DNA of 64,000 bases from assembly GCA_010015655.1 (NCBI GenBank), contig ML976721.1:186001-250000 (forward strand), in the 5' to 3' direction. The position numbers were made by a program, and so were the translations under genes. The notes below the pieces were generated by a model. That model did no database searches and was not told the origin of the DNA. It saw only the letters and a list, made by a program, of their open reading frames with translations. Below are positions 11,022 through 22,719 of the stretch, in pieces. Within the stretch, counting starts at the first letter, position 1. Every line of letters starts with the position of its first letter. This DNA is from Bimuria novae-zelandiae CBS 107.79 (lineage: Eukaryota > Ascomycota > Dothideomycetes > Pleosporales > Didymosphaeriaceae).

Positions 11022-14000
11022 ATTAAGAGTCTCACTGCCTTAACTAATACTACCTTATCAAGCTAATCGCAATAGCCCTATCAACCCTTAGAAATCCTAC
11101 AGTAATCTTAACTAACTACACGAATTACACACTATAGCTAAGACAGCTTAAAACAAGATGCTAATTCTTTAGGGTCTAGAATATTATCGACCCAGCGCTG
11201 ATAGATAAACCAAAGCAGAAACCCGCCATGCCAATACCGCCGTTAATAGGCAACTACTAGCTAAACGCTATCTACACGAATGCGAACCTAAATAACGCAC
11301 TAATATTACTATTTTATTTATCGCTAGCAGGCGCGAAAGCATATAAAGATAATAGTAACTACTATAAAGGATAGCTCGAGATCTATAAGGTTATAGATCG
11401 AGCCTATCAAGAAGAAAAGGCAGACCTTAATAAGGTGGTCACTTTTCTCTAGTTAATAATCTCCGCGCATCTCTAGAACAACTACTATATTTCTAGAGAA
11501 ATAATTAAGCAATAGATAAATAACCTTATAATTATAATTAGGGTTAACCATTAAGACAAATATAGATAATTAAGAATAAGGTATTAAGAAGCGCTTAAGC
11601 TAATAAAAATAGCCAGATTATAAGCTGCATAGCTCTCTAAGTACGATTACGCAGCCACAAAAGCAGAGACTAATTAGGTTCTAGAACTTTAAAGGCTAGA
11701 CTTAGTGAAAGAAAACTTTATAAAGGCAGTTGTCTATATCGCACTTATGTGGGTAACAACCTTCTAGCAATATAGAAGCAAGGATGTAGCTGTCTCACGG
11801 AAGCACATAATAAAACTCTTCTAAGACTACATAATCCTGCAGCACCTAACCAAGGGTAAACAAAAGGGCGCTTTTACTATTGCAGGGTTATCTCTCGCTG
11901 AAGGTGGTGAACCCACCCAGGCCACAGACAGGGACGCCTCTCTTATAGATAAAGCAGCATTATCTAAAAGTCGGGGAAGACCTTAGAATTATAAATAATA
12001 AAATAATAATTAACGTACTAGAACTAAGCGGTCGCCTTAGAGCCTTAAGCTAATAATAGTTAGTGGCAATTACTGCCTTGCTTATAAACTATGCTATAGT
12101 CTTTAAGACTATTTCTATGCCTTTCTAGACAAGTAGCCAGACTAGTTCACACTAAACCCTCTTATAGTAAAGCTAGTTAAGCTTAGGCTAGAACATGATA
12201 CCGACTTCCAAGAGAAGTTAAAAAGAACAAAAAAAGCTAAATTATAGGCACCTAAAATTAAACAATTACATACTCCCACTCTACCTTAAATTACTAAGGC
12301 TAATAATAAATAACTAGATGGACGCAAGATTACTAAAATCCTAGCAAGCTTTAACGCCGCATCCTTCTACACTAACCTAAATACGTACCCATTGCAACGC
12401 TTAGCCATACTCGATTTAGGCATAACCTGCCATATCTTTAACGACATTAATCGCTTTGTCTTATACTGTCCACCGGCGCCAGGAGACTTTATATGGGCAG
12501 GGAATACATAAATATGGATTAAAGGATACGAGAGCGTCTATCTTAACGTATAAAGTATAAATAGTAATTAATTAATATAGCTAGATAATGTGGCCTATTA
12601 CCCTAATCTGCTCTATAACCTTGTATTATTCCAATTACTCTAGAGGCAAGGCCTTTAGTGGGATATAAGAGCAGACCTAACGACTCTAAAGAGAAGAGAT
12701 AATACTATGCTAGCAGAACTCTAAAAGCTACATAGATAGTAGGTCTTAGAATATAAAATAAGGCTAGTAAGTAGTATTCCTACTAATGCTGCGCACGCCA
12801 CTTACAAGACTAATACACGCACTAAATAAAGACTATAGAAGGTAGACGCGTAGACCTGGCACTAATAATTAGGCTATTTAGGCCCTTAGGCCCTCGAACA
12901 CCTCGTGCAGCAATCTAAGGGGGTAAGGATTAAAGATCTCCTTATAGTTAAGTGTGATACCTATGGCAAAGCAAAACTAAAATGGCAAATACGCTGGCAA
13001 GCTAGAGATCTAATAGAAGGTCCTGGCGAGCGAGTCGTAATCGATTTTTACGACTATAAAGCAGATAGCTTAACAAGAGAGAAGAGCTAAATACTAATTA
13101 CTAACTAATTCTCTAGCTTTGCATAGGACTTCTACTTTAAGAATAACTACCTAGCATAGTTAATTATTAAATTACTTAGTACCTTTGTGTAGTTTATAGA
13201 AGTATAATATAATATTATAGTAAAAATAATTAAATCCGACAATAAGATCTTCTCTATTAAGGTAAACGTTAAGAAGTAGTGCTTAGCGTAAGGTATTAAG
13301 ATTAAGCCTTTAGCACCTAATACTTAAGTATAAAATAGAGGAGCTAAACGCTTAGGGGGTGTAATTAAGAAGAAAGCGCGCGCGATGCAACTTAACTCTA
13401 ACCTATCTTAGTAGATATGGCCTAAGATTACCCGAGCTACAGTCTACTTATACAATTAAACGCCAAACTACGCTAATTAATAGCGATCTCTATATAAAGT
13501 GTTCTTTACGATAGTAGCTTTTCAGAACGGCATTATTACCCAACCGAAGAAGCCTAATTAAGCTCACCTAAAAGCATATAGCTGCAAAGCTTTTACGATA
13601 ACTAACAATATAAAACGCAGTAAGAGCAGGCTTTAGAAGCTTAACCCTAAGGCATAGATTGGCTACCTTATTAGCTACAAATTAACAAATATCTGGAGAA
13701 TATGGATTCCCTCTCTAGCAAAGACAATTAGTACTCGCAACGTGATATTTAACGAGGATACTATGTTCTTAGGCAAAACTAAAGACCTAATAGAAAACCT
13801 TATGCATAGCATATTAGAAGAAATAGTAGCCTAGGTGCAATTAGTAGAGTTACCTCCCTTACCTTAATAAAAGCATGCTACTAAGTCCTTCTTTAAGGAT
13901 AAGATAATTAGTAAAGCGCTAGAGGAAGAGGTTAAAGGAGCTCTTAAGTATAGGCAAGGCAGGAAAGTTAGATATAAATATTTAACACCTTCCTTAACGC

Positions 14001-15888
14001 CGCTACTAGTAACACTCCTTGCATAATTAATAGCAGGAGGCGATTAAGCTATACCACCCTAAAGAGTGTAAACAGGGCAGTTGCAAACAAGCCTATAGGC
14101 TATAGCCTTTATAGCAGGCACTAAAGCCAGTAGCAGTAGCAAATATAAAGACAAGACTCTTAATAAGGCGTAGCTTTAATAAATAATTATATTAGGCAAG
14201 AAGCCACATCGAAGCGTGCTTCTAGAGCCACCCACATGCCAAAGCAAGCTCGAAGATCACCCTTTCTATGATATATAGAAGGAAGCAGAACGTTCCTATC
14301 TATAGAGCCATAAGGAAATAAAGTCCTGGAGTGAGGTTATAACCGCTCTAGTGAAAGTGGCAGGCTATCAAATCCTCGACTATATATAGGTATATACCTA
14401 CAAGTTTAACAAGCATTATTAATTACAAAAGTATAAGGCAAGACTAGTAGTGTAAGGTAATTAACAGCGGCACCTTACCTCGCAAGAAACCTACGCTATA
14501 ACACTTATAGGATAATTATTCTACATGCTTATAGCAATTATAGCTCGTTTTAACCTAGAACTTACCTAACATAACGTTACTAACGCGTTTGTCCACGCGA
14601 AGCTAGATAGAGAAATCTACATAAAAATGCCTCGCGGCTACTCGCGAGCAGGCACAGTCCTTAAACTACATAAAGCACTATACAGACTACGCATATCTCC
14701 ACTACTCTAGCAAAGAGAGTTCACGTTAACACTCCGTAATATTAGCTTTAAAGCAGTACCCTACGAGCCATGCTACCTTATTAAGGATAGTATTATTATC
14801 TTCTTTTATGTAGATAACATTATTATTACGTATAATAAGTTATAAAAGCAAGCTGCTGAAGCTGCTCTCGTAATAATAAGTACTAAATTTACACTTATAG
14901 GTGGTAAAGACCTGCAGTAGTTTCTAGGAATTGAAATTATTAGGGACCGCTCGAGCAGAAAGATCTGGCTTTTATAAGCTTTATATATTAATAAAATATC
15001 GCGCCTTATTAATCACTATAAGATTCGCTATAATACCTTAATAAGTCTAATTAAATTGCTCCTAAGGACAGGACTAGCCAGCAAGGGTAAGATTAATAGA
15101 TACTAGCGCAAAGTTAGATTAATTCTTTATACTGTAGTTATATTTTAACTAGATATCGCCTTTACAAGCTCCCGATTATTACGATTCCTGTCTAACCTAA
15201 GCAAAGAGCACTAAGTAGCTACTAACTAAGTTCTCTTTTACCTTGCTAACACTAAATTACTAGGTCTTCAGCTTAAGGGTACAGATACTTTAAAAGTAGT
15301 AAGTAACGTATCCTTTGCTAATAACACACTTAACCGCAAGAGCTCGTAAGGATACATTATTAAGCTATTTAGTAGCCTAATCGCCTGGAAAGCAAACAAG
15401 CAAGATATAGTCACTATATTAATAACTAAAGCCGAATTACTAGCACTATCGCAAGTAGCTAAGGAGGCTTTATTCACATCGCGATTGCTAAAGGAACTAA
15501 AGATTAACCTTAGTAATTCCCTTATTATAATCAATTGTAATAATCAGCAAACAATCCGACTTATTACTAAAGAAATTACTAAGTTACAGACCAAGCTCCG
15601 TTATATAGATATCTATAATTATTAGCTAAGACAAGAGGTCGCACTAGGGACAATTAAGGTAGACTATTAACGCTCAGAGGACATGGTCGCCGATAGACTT
15701 ATAAAGGCTCTACTAGTAAACAAATAGAGCAAGTTTCTGCATAAACTAGGACTTAAAGATATATTAAATAAGATTACTAATTAAGAGGTTGCCCTGCAGG
15801 ATCTCTAGCAAAGGATAGAGGCCTTTAAGTTAGAATAATAGATAACTGCGAAGGTCCAGCTTAAGGATAAGCCCAAGCTAAGGGGGTG

Positions 15889-16145
15889 TGTCTAATTACA
15901 TGGCCCTTTGCACAAGCAAAGGTAGCTGGCGCAACCCTATATAAAAAGACCTTACCAGCAGTCTAGTTCATCCGCATAATTCTAGGCGGAACAAAGGGCA
16001 ACTCTCCTTAATTAACGGAAATAGATTAGCGTATTAGTAGAAGACATAAGGATATAAGAGCCTTATATTCTTACAGGAATACAGAGAACAGACACAACAA
16101 TTTATACCTTAATTTATCTTATCAGATTACCTCTCCAATCTGACA
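15889..16145 (+). repeat. 3' LTR of the Copia element
   Basis: Begins TGTCTAATTACATGG and ends TGACA, giving the short inverted TGTC..GACA ends expected of an LTR. CTAAG follows directly as the target duplication. Confidence 0.92.
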
Positions 16146-16264
16146 CTAAGCTAGAAAAACTAGAGAGATAATTAGAGATACGCTGCTTAATTTTATAGCT
16201 CTTGCTATAATATTTAGGCATGGTTATAGGTTGTTTATTAAGAAAATAGAAAAATCCGCGACGA

Positions 16265-16334
16265 AAAGTTACGTTAGGCTGCGAAGTTACGTTGGACTGC
16301 GCAGGGCCAACCTCCGGTTGGCGTGTGGGGCGAG
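16265..16334 (-). repeat. Right terminal inverted repeat of the 9-16 kb element
   Basis: Reverse complement of the left repeat with two C-to-T differences (read in the left orientation), and followed by the TA target duplication. The same two internal subrepeats are present. Confidence 0.93.
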
Positions 16335-16336
16335 TA

Positions 16337-19300
16337 GGAGGAGACTTTGAGATCGTCAACGCCAGCGATTAGGCGAGATGCTAGTTATAGCAGTCATCGT
16401 GCGAATGGCTCGAGATGAAACGGCGGTGGAGTTGGTGAATGGAAGATTTGGGCGGCTTCTGAGCCCCCAGCTACGAATTGAATGTCTGATATAGTGCCGA
16501 TGTTAGAAGATAGTCTGCGAACTTTCCGCTAGTATCGTGATGCTGTGTTCAAGTGCTTATTCAGCACCTTGTAGCTCTCAGACAGCAATGCAATGTGACG
16601 TGACGTGTGGAGGTCGTGACGTATCTCCCTATTCGATCAAGCATGGTTCCCCATCTTACCCCACTCATGCCGTATGCTTTGTTGCTTTGCTGGCAGCCTC
16701 AACAGCGGCTGCTTGTCGATAAGGTGGAGATCCAAGTCATAAGCACCGGCCAATTAAGAAAGGGTACCCTCGCACACGAGTACCGCCAAGTCAGCAAGAC
16801 GCAATGCACGCGAATACGTACTTTCGAGCACATTGCAAGACCATGAGAAACTTAGGGAAGATCCATTTGGTGAAACTCGTTTCTGCTTGGTACCTAAGTA
16901 GTTTGGTACCTAAGTAGTTTGATACCTAAATAGTTTGGTACCCGATCGGAGCCATTCGGAGGGGAGCTCAACAGCATCTACCTGACGTTCCCGCATGAGA
17001 CTTGTTGACAATCATCAATGCGATAGCCTAAAGTGCGGGTCAGACCAGACAATATGGAGCGTGTCCGCTGCGGAGCATTGAATCTCGGGCTTTCCTTGAA
17101 GGCTGTTAAGATCGGAGTGAGGTACCACATCACGCTGTGCTGTAACAGGAAGGAAGCAACCATCGCGCCGTCCTCGGCGAGACTTGAGCTTATTTCGACG
17201 ACGACAATATCTACAGAGCCGCCAAGCATAATATGGCGGAGATGGAATAGCGGACGCCGTTGTTTCAGAGAATCGGATCGTCAATATGGCCATTGGTGGA
17301 GTGGTTGGGTGGAAGAACGAAGCCACAAATGTCCGCAGAAGCGACGAAACGTTGCAGGATTGGGTGAGCGTGTTCCACAAAATCTAGTCGAGTACTTCTC
17401 ATACATGCAAAGAAGTTGTCGAAGAGAATGTAGACACGACGACCGGAATGTGAGATCCACTCAGAGAAAGTGGTTGGCAAAATTTATGCAAATGGTGAAG
17501 ACGCGGTGCCCGCCGCAACTAGCCCCGCATTTCACCTTGACTCAGATCTACGATAATCTATTGAAGAGGCGGCCCGGGGGCGACCATCGTAAGGTTGTAC
17601 CGTTGTCGCCGCAATCAAAAGCCTCGGCACGCGAAGCTTTATTTCAAGTACTAAACCGCGTGAAGGTCTGCTATGTCACATTACTTCCTATGCGAATCCG
17701 AAGCTTCATTAGTGGCTGTTCGAACACATTTGAACGCAAAACTAAGGTTGAGGTTGGCCATGTGTTTCATGGCATGAGAAAGGCGAAACACATGCACTCA
17801 AGCGTCCCGTTGCATCTACCCGTGCCGTGACCGGGGGGTAAAATTTCCTCGAGGATCTGTGGCGGTGTGCGCAGTGCACAGAGATTGGTCAGATGAAGAT
17901 TTTAGGGGGGTTTCCAGTGGTTGCTATCAATGAGGAGCCGTGCGAACCGCGCATGGAAATGAAGAGGAAAAATTCCAGATTTGATGTTCCGCTCAGGAGT
18001 TGACTGTTGAGGCGGTGGCTGGATTAGCACGCTTGAGTCATCAAAGTCGTCAAACATTTCTCTCTAGTTCAGTACGGTTGATGCCCCTTTCCACGTGAGG
18101 CGCCTCGCACCTCCATGGTACATGGCGCTAGATCATCCGAAGGCATCGGCCAAGGTTCATCAGTGTCCGCGTCAATGCTTTCCCACGAACCTCGATAGGG
18201 AAAGCTGCCTTTCAATCTTCAATAAATCGAGTAGATGGTTTTGTAACCATGCAGATTTCACAGCAGGAGCGATCGCCAGCGCGCCCAGAGCATGCCACCA
18301 TACCTGCCATGTACCGGTCAAGCGCGTGATGCAGCAGCACACGTCAGCCTCTGTGTTTGCAGAGTTTGAGACTGCGTGGGCGGAAATACAGCCGGTAATG
18401 ATGCGCCTCTACTGGAGCACTGGAGCACACGGAGACCGCTCTCGTCATAGCGTGCGAGGGCGGGCAGTTTTGCACCACTTTCGGCTAGGGTTGGCCTGGC
18501 CAATGCTATGCTGGACACGCAAGGGTCTCGTGCTCTAAACGGGGATCAGCGCCCGCTATTCGCCGTCGACGCTGCGCTAGCCGTGTCCAAGGCTGTCCAG
18601 CAGGGAGCTTGGGCCTCCTGACATGGTGAATGTTGACGCAGGCTAGAGTTGTGCAGAGAGGGCGGACGCTGGCGATGGTTGGGGATAAAGACGCTGGTGT
18701 TGCACGCCCACAGAGGCCGGCGGCGAGCGTGTGTCTATAGGACGGAGGACACAGAACACCTGTCCAGGCGCTGGAGGCGGGTTGTGGAAGGCACAGTATA
18801 CCGTTGCGAGCACGCCAGGTTGATTCTGCAGAATGATACAATGAGCTGCGGGGGCAGCCACACCACTCCGTGATGGCGGGACCAACACAGGCAAATAAGA
18901 GCGCAAGGCCGAGAGCGGCAGTGGCCGCCGTTTTCCACATCTCGTGAGGGGACAAGAACCTTGGAACCCTAATGGCGGAGCAAGACAGAGAGGCTGGACA
19001 GCGGTCATGCGATCAGCTGCAGCGAGATAGCCAGCAGCGTTATCAGCGCCGTCGCCGCGTCTCTGCGTGGAGTGCCAGATCGTGCGCGCTGGTGAAGTCA
19101 GGTCTGGGCTGCGAACAAAGGCGAAACTATGCACGCAGCACCGTTTCAGCAGAGTGCATAACACACTCGAATCGCGTTCATTCGACGACGCGAGGGCCAG
19201 GCGGCGCGCTGCAGCGAGCGGGTCTGCGGCGGCTGCAAAGTCAAGAGGACGTGCTGGGGAGACAAATTTCGGAACATCCCTGCAGCGCCCCTAGCAACGA

Positions 19301-19567
19301 ACCCTCGCAGCTTAAAGCACTCGCAGCCCTTTCGTGGCGTGATGTTCTTTCCTTCAGCCTCTGCCTCTCACCGATTCTCGCCGTCTCCGTCGAGTCTTCT
19401 TCACTGAAGCTGCCACCTGCCGGCACAGAGCCTTCTTCTTTCCGTACGTCTTTGTAATTCACCGCGAGACTTGTCTCCACCTCGCTCTTCCTGCCTACAC
19501 CGCCGCGTGCTCCCGCCGCCCCGTTCTATAACCGTACTTCTATAGCTAGGATAGCAAAGCTACAAAC
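16337..19567. other. Long gene-poor region between transposon and PH-domain gene
   Basis: About 3.2 kb without a gene I can support. It holds a 16-bp tandem repeat (listed) and a 265-residue plus-strand frame at 17033-17830. That frame has no recognisable motif, is Arg/Cys-rich and is opposed by equally open antisense frames. Several overlapping anonymous frames also lie between 18095 and 19457. The last 200 bases are pyrimidine-rich (about 19340-19480), as is usual just upstream of strongly expressed fungal genes, so they are probably promoter and 5' leader of the next gene. A fast-evolving or non-coding gene cannot be excluded. Confidence 0.4.
16886..16943 (+). repeat. 16-bp tandem repeat, about 3.6 copies
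   Basis: Copies of TTTGGTACCTAAGTAG; the third has two G-to-A changes (TTTGATACCTAAATAG). It is located about 550 bases right of the transposon end. No function is evident. Confidence 0.85.
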
Positions 19568-21719
19568 ATGTCCGCAGCCGTAGAACACCCGCTCGTCGAG
19601 CCCCAGCAGTCAGCTCCTATCCTGGACGCCAGCGCCCCGGAGACGAAGAACGAGACCCCTTCTGCTGCTGCCGCGACTGAGGACAAGCCTACCGACGCCG
19701 CTGCGTCGGTTGAGGAGACGCCCAAGACCGACGGCGAGACCGTCGCGGCCGCGCCCGTCGAGGAGAAGAAGGAAGAGAAGCCTATCGAGCCCATTTACAG
19801 CGGCGCTCTCGGCTACAAGGCTCCTGGCCTCAAGAAGTGGGTTCGGTTGCATTGACAACATGGTACGGCAGCTGACAGACCGACAGTGCCTTCCGCTTCT
19901 CAAAGAAGTATTTCTGGTTCGGCGAGGATGCCGCTGTTCCGGCATCCAGCCTGAGCGCCTACCTTCGCGGCGAAAAGGCCGAGGTTGCGCACCCGACTGC
20001 TGCGTGGTCTAGCGTCACCGGCAAGGGACTCCTGTACTTCGTCAAGCACGCCGACGAGAAGGCGACCCCTGCCGGTGTCCTCAACCTTGTATGCACGTTG
20101 ATGGGAAATGCGCGTACATCTTGCTAACAAGTCCAGGCTGATGCCACTGAGCTCACTAAGGACGGCACTGTTGCTTTCCACTTCAAACTGCACGGCCACA
20201 AGCACACCTTCGAGGCCCAGACTGCCGCTGAGCGCAATGGCTGGTTCGTCGCTGTTGAGAAGGCCATCGAAGAGGCCAAGGCTTCCAAGGACAGCGTTCT
20301 CGCCAACGAGACCTACAAGGAGGAGCTCGCAAAGCTTGGTAAGTCGTAAATTTTTTCTTTTTCCGTCGCGTCGCATCGCGTCGCGACTTAGGGCGTTGCA
20401 TTCGCTTGTTCCCGCATTGCAGACGCACTGACGCCCCACAGGCAAGCCGATTACACTAGCTCCCACGGTTGCCGCCGGCTCCACCCCCAAGAAGAGCACC
20501 GATGTTGCGCCTAAACCCGCGGAGGGTGAGGTTCCTGCCGCTGAGGAGTCTGCTGCTCCGGCCCGTGCTGGGTCTTCGTCATCCAGCTCTTCTGACGAGG
20601 AGAAGAAGAGGAAGAAGGCTGCCAAGAGCAAGAGCCGCTCTGTGTCCCGTGGAAAACGTTCTTCCATCTTCGGTGGCTTCCTTGGAAAGAAGGACAAGCT
20701 CGAGGAGAAGTCTGAAGAGAAGAAGGAGGACGAGACCGTTGTTCCGGCCGAGCCCACCGCTGAGAGTGAGTCTGTTCATCCTTGCACTCTGATTACAGCT
20801 AACATGGATAGCTTCTACTGCTGCTCCCGTGGCTGCTCCGGTCATCACCTCTGAGATCCCACCTGTCGAGGATAAGAAGGCCGAGGAGACTGCTCCCGCT
20901 GTTGCTCCTACTGAGGAGAAGAAGGAGGAGAAGCCCAAGCCCACCAAGCGTGGTTCGATCTTCGGCAACTTCGCCCAGAAGCTCAAGAGCCCCACCCACG
21001 AGAAGAAGGAAGCTGATCTCCTCCCTGCTCCTGCTAAGGAGCCCGAGACCGGCGCTGAGGCTCCCAAGCTCGACGAGCCTGCGACCACCGAGACCGCTCC
21101 CGTGCTTCCTCCTGTGGCCCCTGTCGAGGCTGCTCCTCTTGAGAGCACCAACGAGGCTCTCAAGGCCGACGACCCCAAGGAGGCCAAGCCTGCTACTACC
21201 ACTCCCCACAAGGAGAAGCAGTCGTTCTCTTTCGGCAAGTTCCTTGGTGGCAGCAAGGACAAGGCCAAGTCTCCGGCTACGGAGAAGGCACCTGAGCTGC
21301 CGAAGACCGAGGAGGCTCCCAAGACAGAGGAGACTCCGGCTGTTGCTGCCCCGGCCACTGCTGAGCCCGTGACCGAGTCTCCCAAGGACGAGGCGAAGGA
21401 GGAGCCTGCTGCTGAGGCCGCTACCACGACGCCTACCACCAAGGAGAAGAAGCGTGGCTCCATCTTCGGTGCCCTCGGTAGGGCTGTCAGCAAGGCTGGT
21501 AAGCCCAAGAAGGAGAAGGAGACTACACCTGCCGCCGAGGCCGCCGAGGCCACCGAGCCCAAGGAGGAGAAGAGTGAAGTTGCTCCCATTGCTGAGGAGA
21601 CCAAGGAAGACCCTGCTGCTACCGCCACCGAGCCCGCCAAGATTGGCGATGTCGTTCCGGAGGCCGTCGCAGTAGGGCAGGACTCGAAAAGCACGCCCCA
21701 AGTCTCTGCCACTGCATAA
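19568..21719 (+). CDS. PH-domain protein with repetitive Lys/Glu/Pro-rich tail (Mug6-like)
   Basis: Exons 19568-19836, 19887-20088, 20137-20338, 20442-20765, 20812-21719, giving 634 residues. All four introns have good donors (GTGGGT, GTATGC, GTAAGT, GTGAGT) and CTAAC/CTGAC branch sites. The N terminus is Ala/Glu-rich and disordered. A pleckstrin-homology-type domain follows (about residues 80-240: RFSKKYFWFGED, SVTGKGLLYFVKH, FHFKLHGHKHTFEAQTAAER), as in fungal proteins related to S. pombe Mug6. The long C-terminal half is low complexity. It contains a motif repeated four times: RSSIFGGFLGKK, RGSIFGNFAQK, QSFSFGKFLGG, RGSIFGALGRA, each in a basic patch between acidic spacers. A membrane-phosphoinositide-binding scaffold role is inference. 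The pyrimidine-rich leader suggests strong expression. Confidence 0.88.
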
Positions 21720-22719
21720 AGTATGGTGGGAAGATCCCTCGTACGTCAACGACAGCCATGATGGAATGACGGAAAAGCAAAGAAAGCGCAACTCGCTTGT
21801 TTGACCGCACGGCTACCCCGAAAATACCCCCAGGACTTCACTCTGTTGTACGTCCTGGACTGCGTTCCCCTGCACATTTCCTCTCCTATATACCCAGTTT
21901 TGGTTCGACCAACTCCAGTTCGTTCATTTTTCTTGTGGGTCATGATCTGCCAGCGGCATTGACATGTTTTGGAGGGATCATGTGTTGTCCACGGTTTTGT
22001 CTAGATTGATACCACTCTGCACTTGTTTTCATCTCCTTTTGATACCAATGTCTGTTTGGTTCTGGCTGTCGTTTACTATGGTCGCTTACCGCGCAATACC
22101 CTTGATACCCTGCGTGCAGCCTTATGCGGTGTGTACGCGAGCGGCCACTAGGGCACCCTGCACCTAATAATCTCTAATAGAAAATGAAAGTGTTTTTGCA
22201 GGAACGAAATGAGGTTATGCGTTCGACGTGAAGGGTGGATATCATGGTGATGACGTCCTCTGGGAATAGTGATTCCAGATCGCTACCGGCGGTTGGCCCA
22301 AGTAGAGAACGGCGAGGCTTGAGATCGGCGGGGCCAGGCCTCTGCACGAATTGTGTGGCGCGGCCGCATGTCAATTGCGCTGTCCGCTCGCCATGGCTTG
22401 CTCTTTCCTGCATTAGTGTGAGTCTCGATCGCTGTTCATGTGTGAGGGCGTGACGGTACAAGAGGAAACTGTAATGCTACTCGTGTGACCGGGCTGTACC
22501 TTCTTCACACATCCAGATCGTACGAGCAGAAGCTGTAGCAGCCCCGCAGTGGTTGCGCACTTCGCCTCTGCCCTTCGCCCCCAGCACGCTTCCGCCGTCA
22601 TCGTTGATCTCGGGCGCATACATTCTTCTCATGTGTATATTCTGGCGGTGACAGCAGTCCTTCGCTCGCGTAGTTTTGCGCATCGCATATCGTTATTAGG
22701 AGGACGAAGCAGTGGGAAG
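21720..22719. other. Intergenic between PH-domain gene and UBTD-like gene
   Basis: One kilobase containing the 3' region of the PH-domain gene and the promoter of the next. Only short chance frames; no repeat or RNA gene seen. Confidence 0.5.

Larger units (their letters stand above)
10765..16145 (+). mobile_element. Copia-type LTR retrotransposon, RIP-mutated, nested
   Basis: Two 257-bp direct repeats bound the element (5381 bases). Perfect 5-bp CTAAG duplications flank it at 10760-10764 and 16146-16150, and a purine-rich tract (AAGCTAAGGGGG) precedes the right LTR. Plus-strand coding relics are in Copia order. A pre-integrase/integrase relic lies at about 12865-13090 (ALEHLV, GERVVIDFYD). 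Reverse transcriptase is at about 14520-14950 (NAFVHAKLDREIYIKMPRGY, LHKALYRLR, catalytic YVDN at 14807-14818 where YVDD is usual, FLGIEI). RNase H is at about 15425-15750 (TKAELLALSQVAKEAL, ADRLIKAL). Stops interrupt every frame. The differences are transitions, so RIP is the likely cause. Order integrase-before-RT distinguishes it from Gypsy. Confidence 0.93.
9060..16334 (-). mobile_element. Fot1/pogo-type DNA transposon, RIP-mutated, split by a Copia element
   Basis: The ends are 70-base inverted repeats (two mismatches, both transitions) directly flanked by TA at 9058-9059 and 16335-16336, the Tc1/mariner/pogo target duplication. Without the nested Copia the element is about 1.9 kb, the usual Fot1 size. 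The transposase lies on the minus strand. Its start (MPKYYSKSYKIKQRI, ATG near 16220) is in the right piece. The helix-turn-helix part (AATAREWSVPVSQLRARARG) is at about 10640-10760, and a catalytic-domain relic (YNIDETSFRIGV) at about 10294-10330. The Copia element inserted inside the N-terminal coding part. Stops and TA-rich sequence fill the rest, so no active product is possible. Confidence 0.9.

Noticed and set aside
12905..13090. Short ORF inside the Copia element as an independent gene
   Set aside because: It is the surviving piece of the pre-integrase/integrase region between RIP-made stops.
17033..17830. 265-residue plus-strand frame as a gene
   Set aside because: No motif, no splice partners, odd Arg/Cys-rich composition, and antisense frames equally open. 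Reported only as a note on the intergenic region.
20579..21791. Two long minus-strand frames (377 and 330 residues)
   Set aside because: They are antisense to the last exons of the PH-domain gene; their Ser/Val/Leu low complexity mirrors the Glu/Lys/Ala/Pro-rich sense codons.
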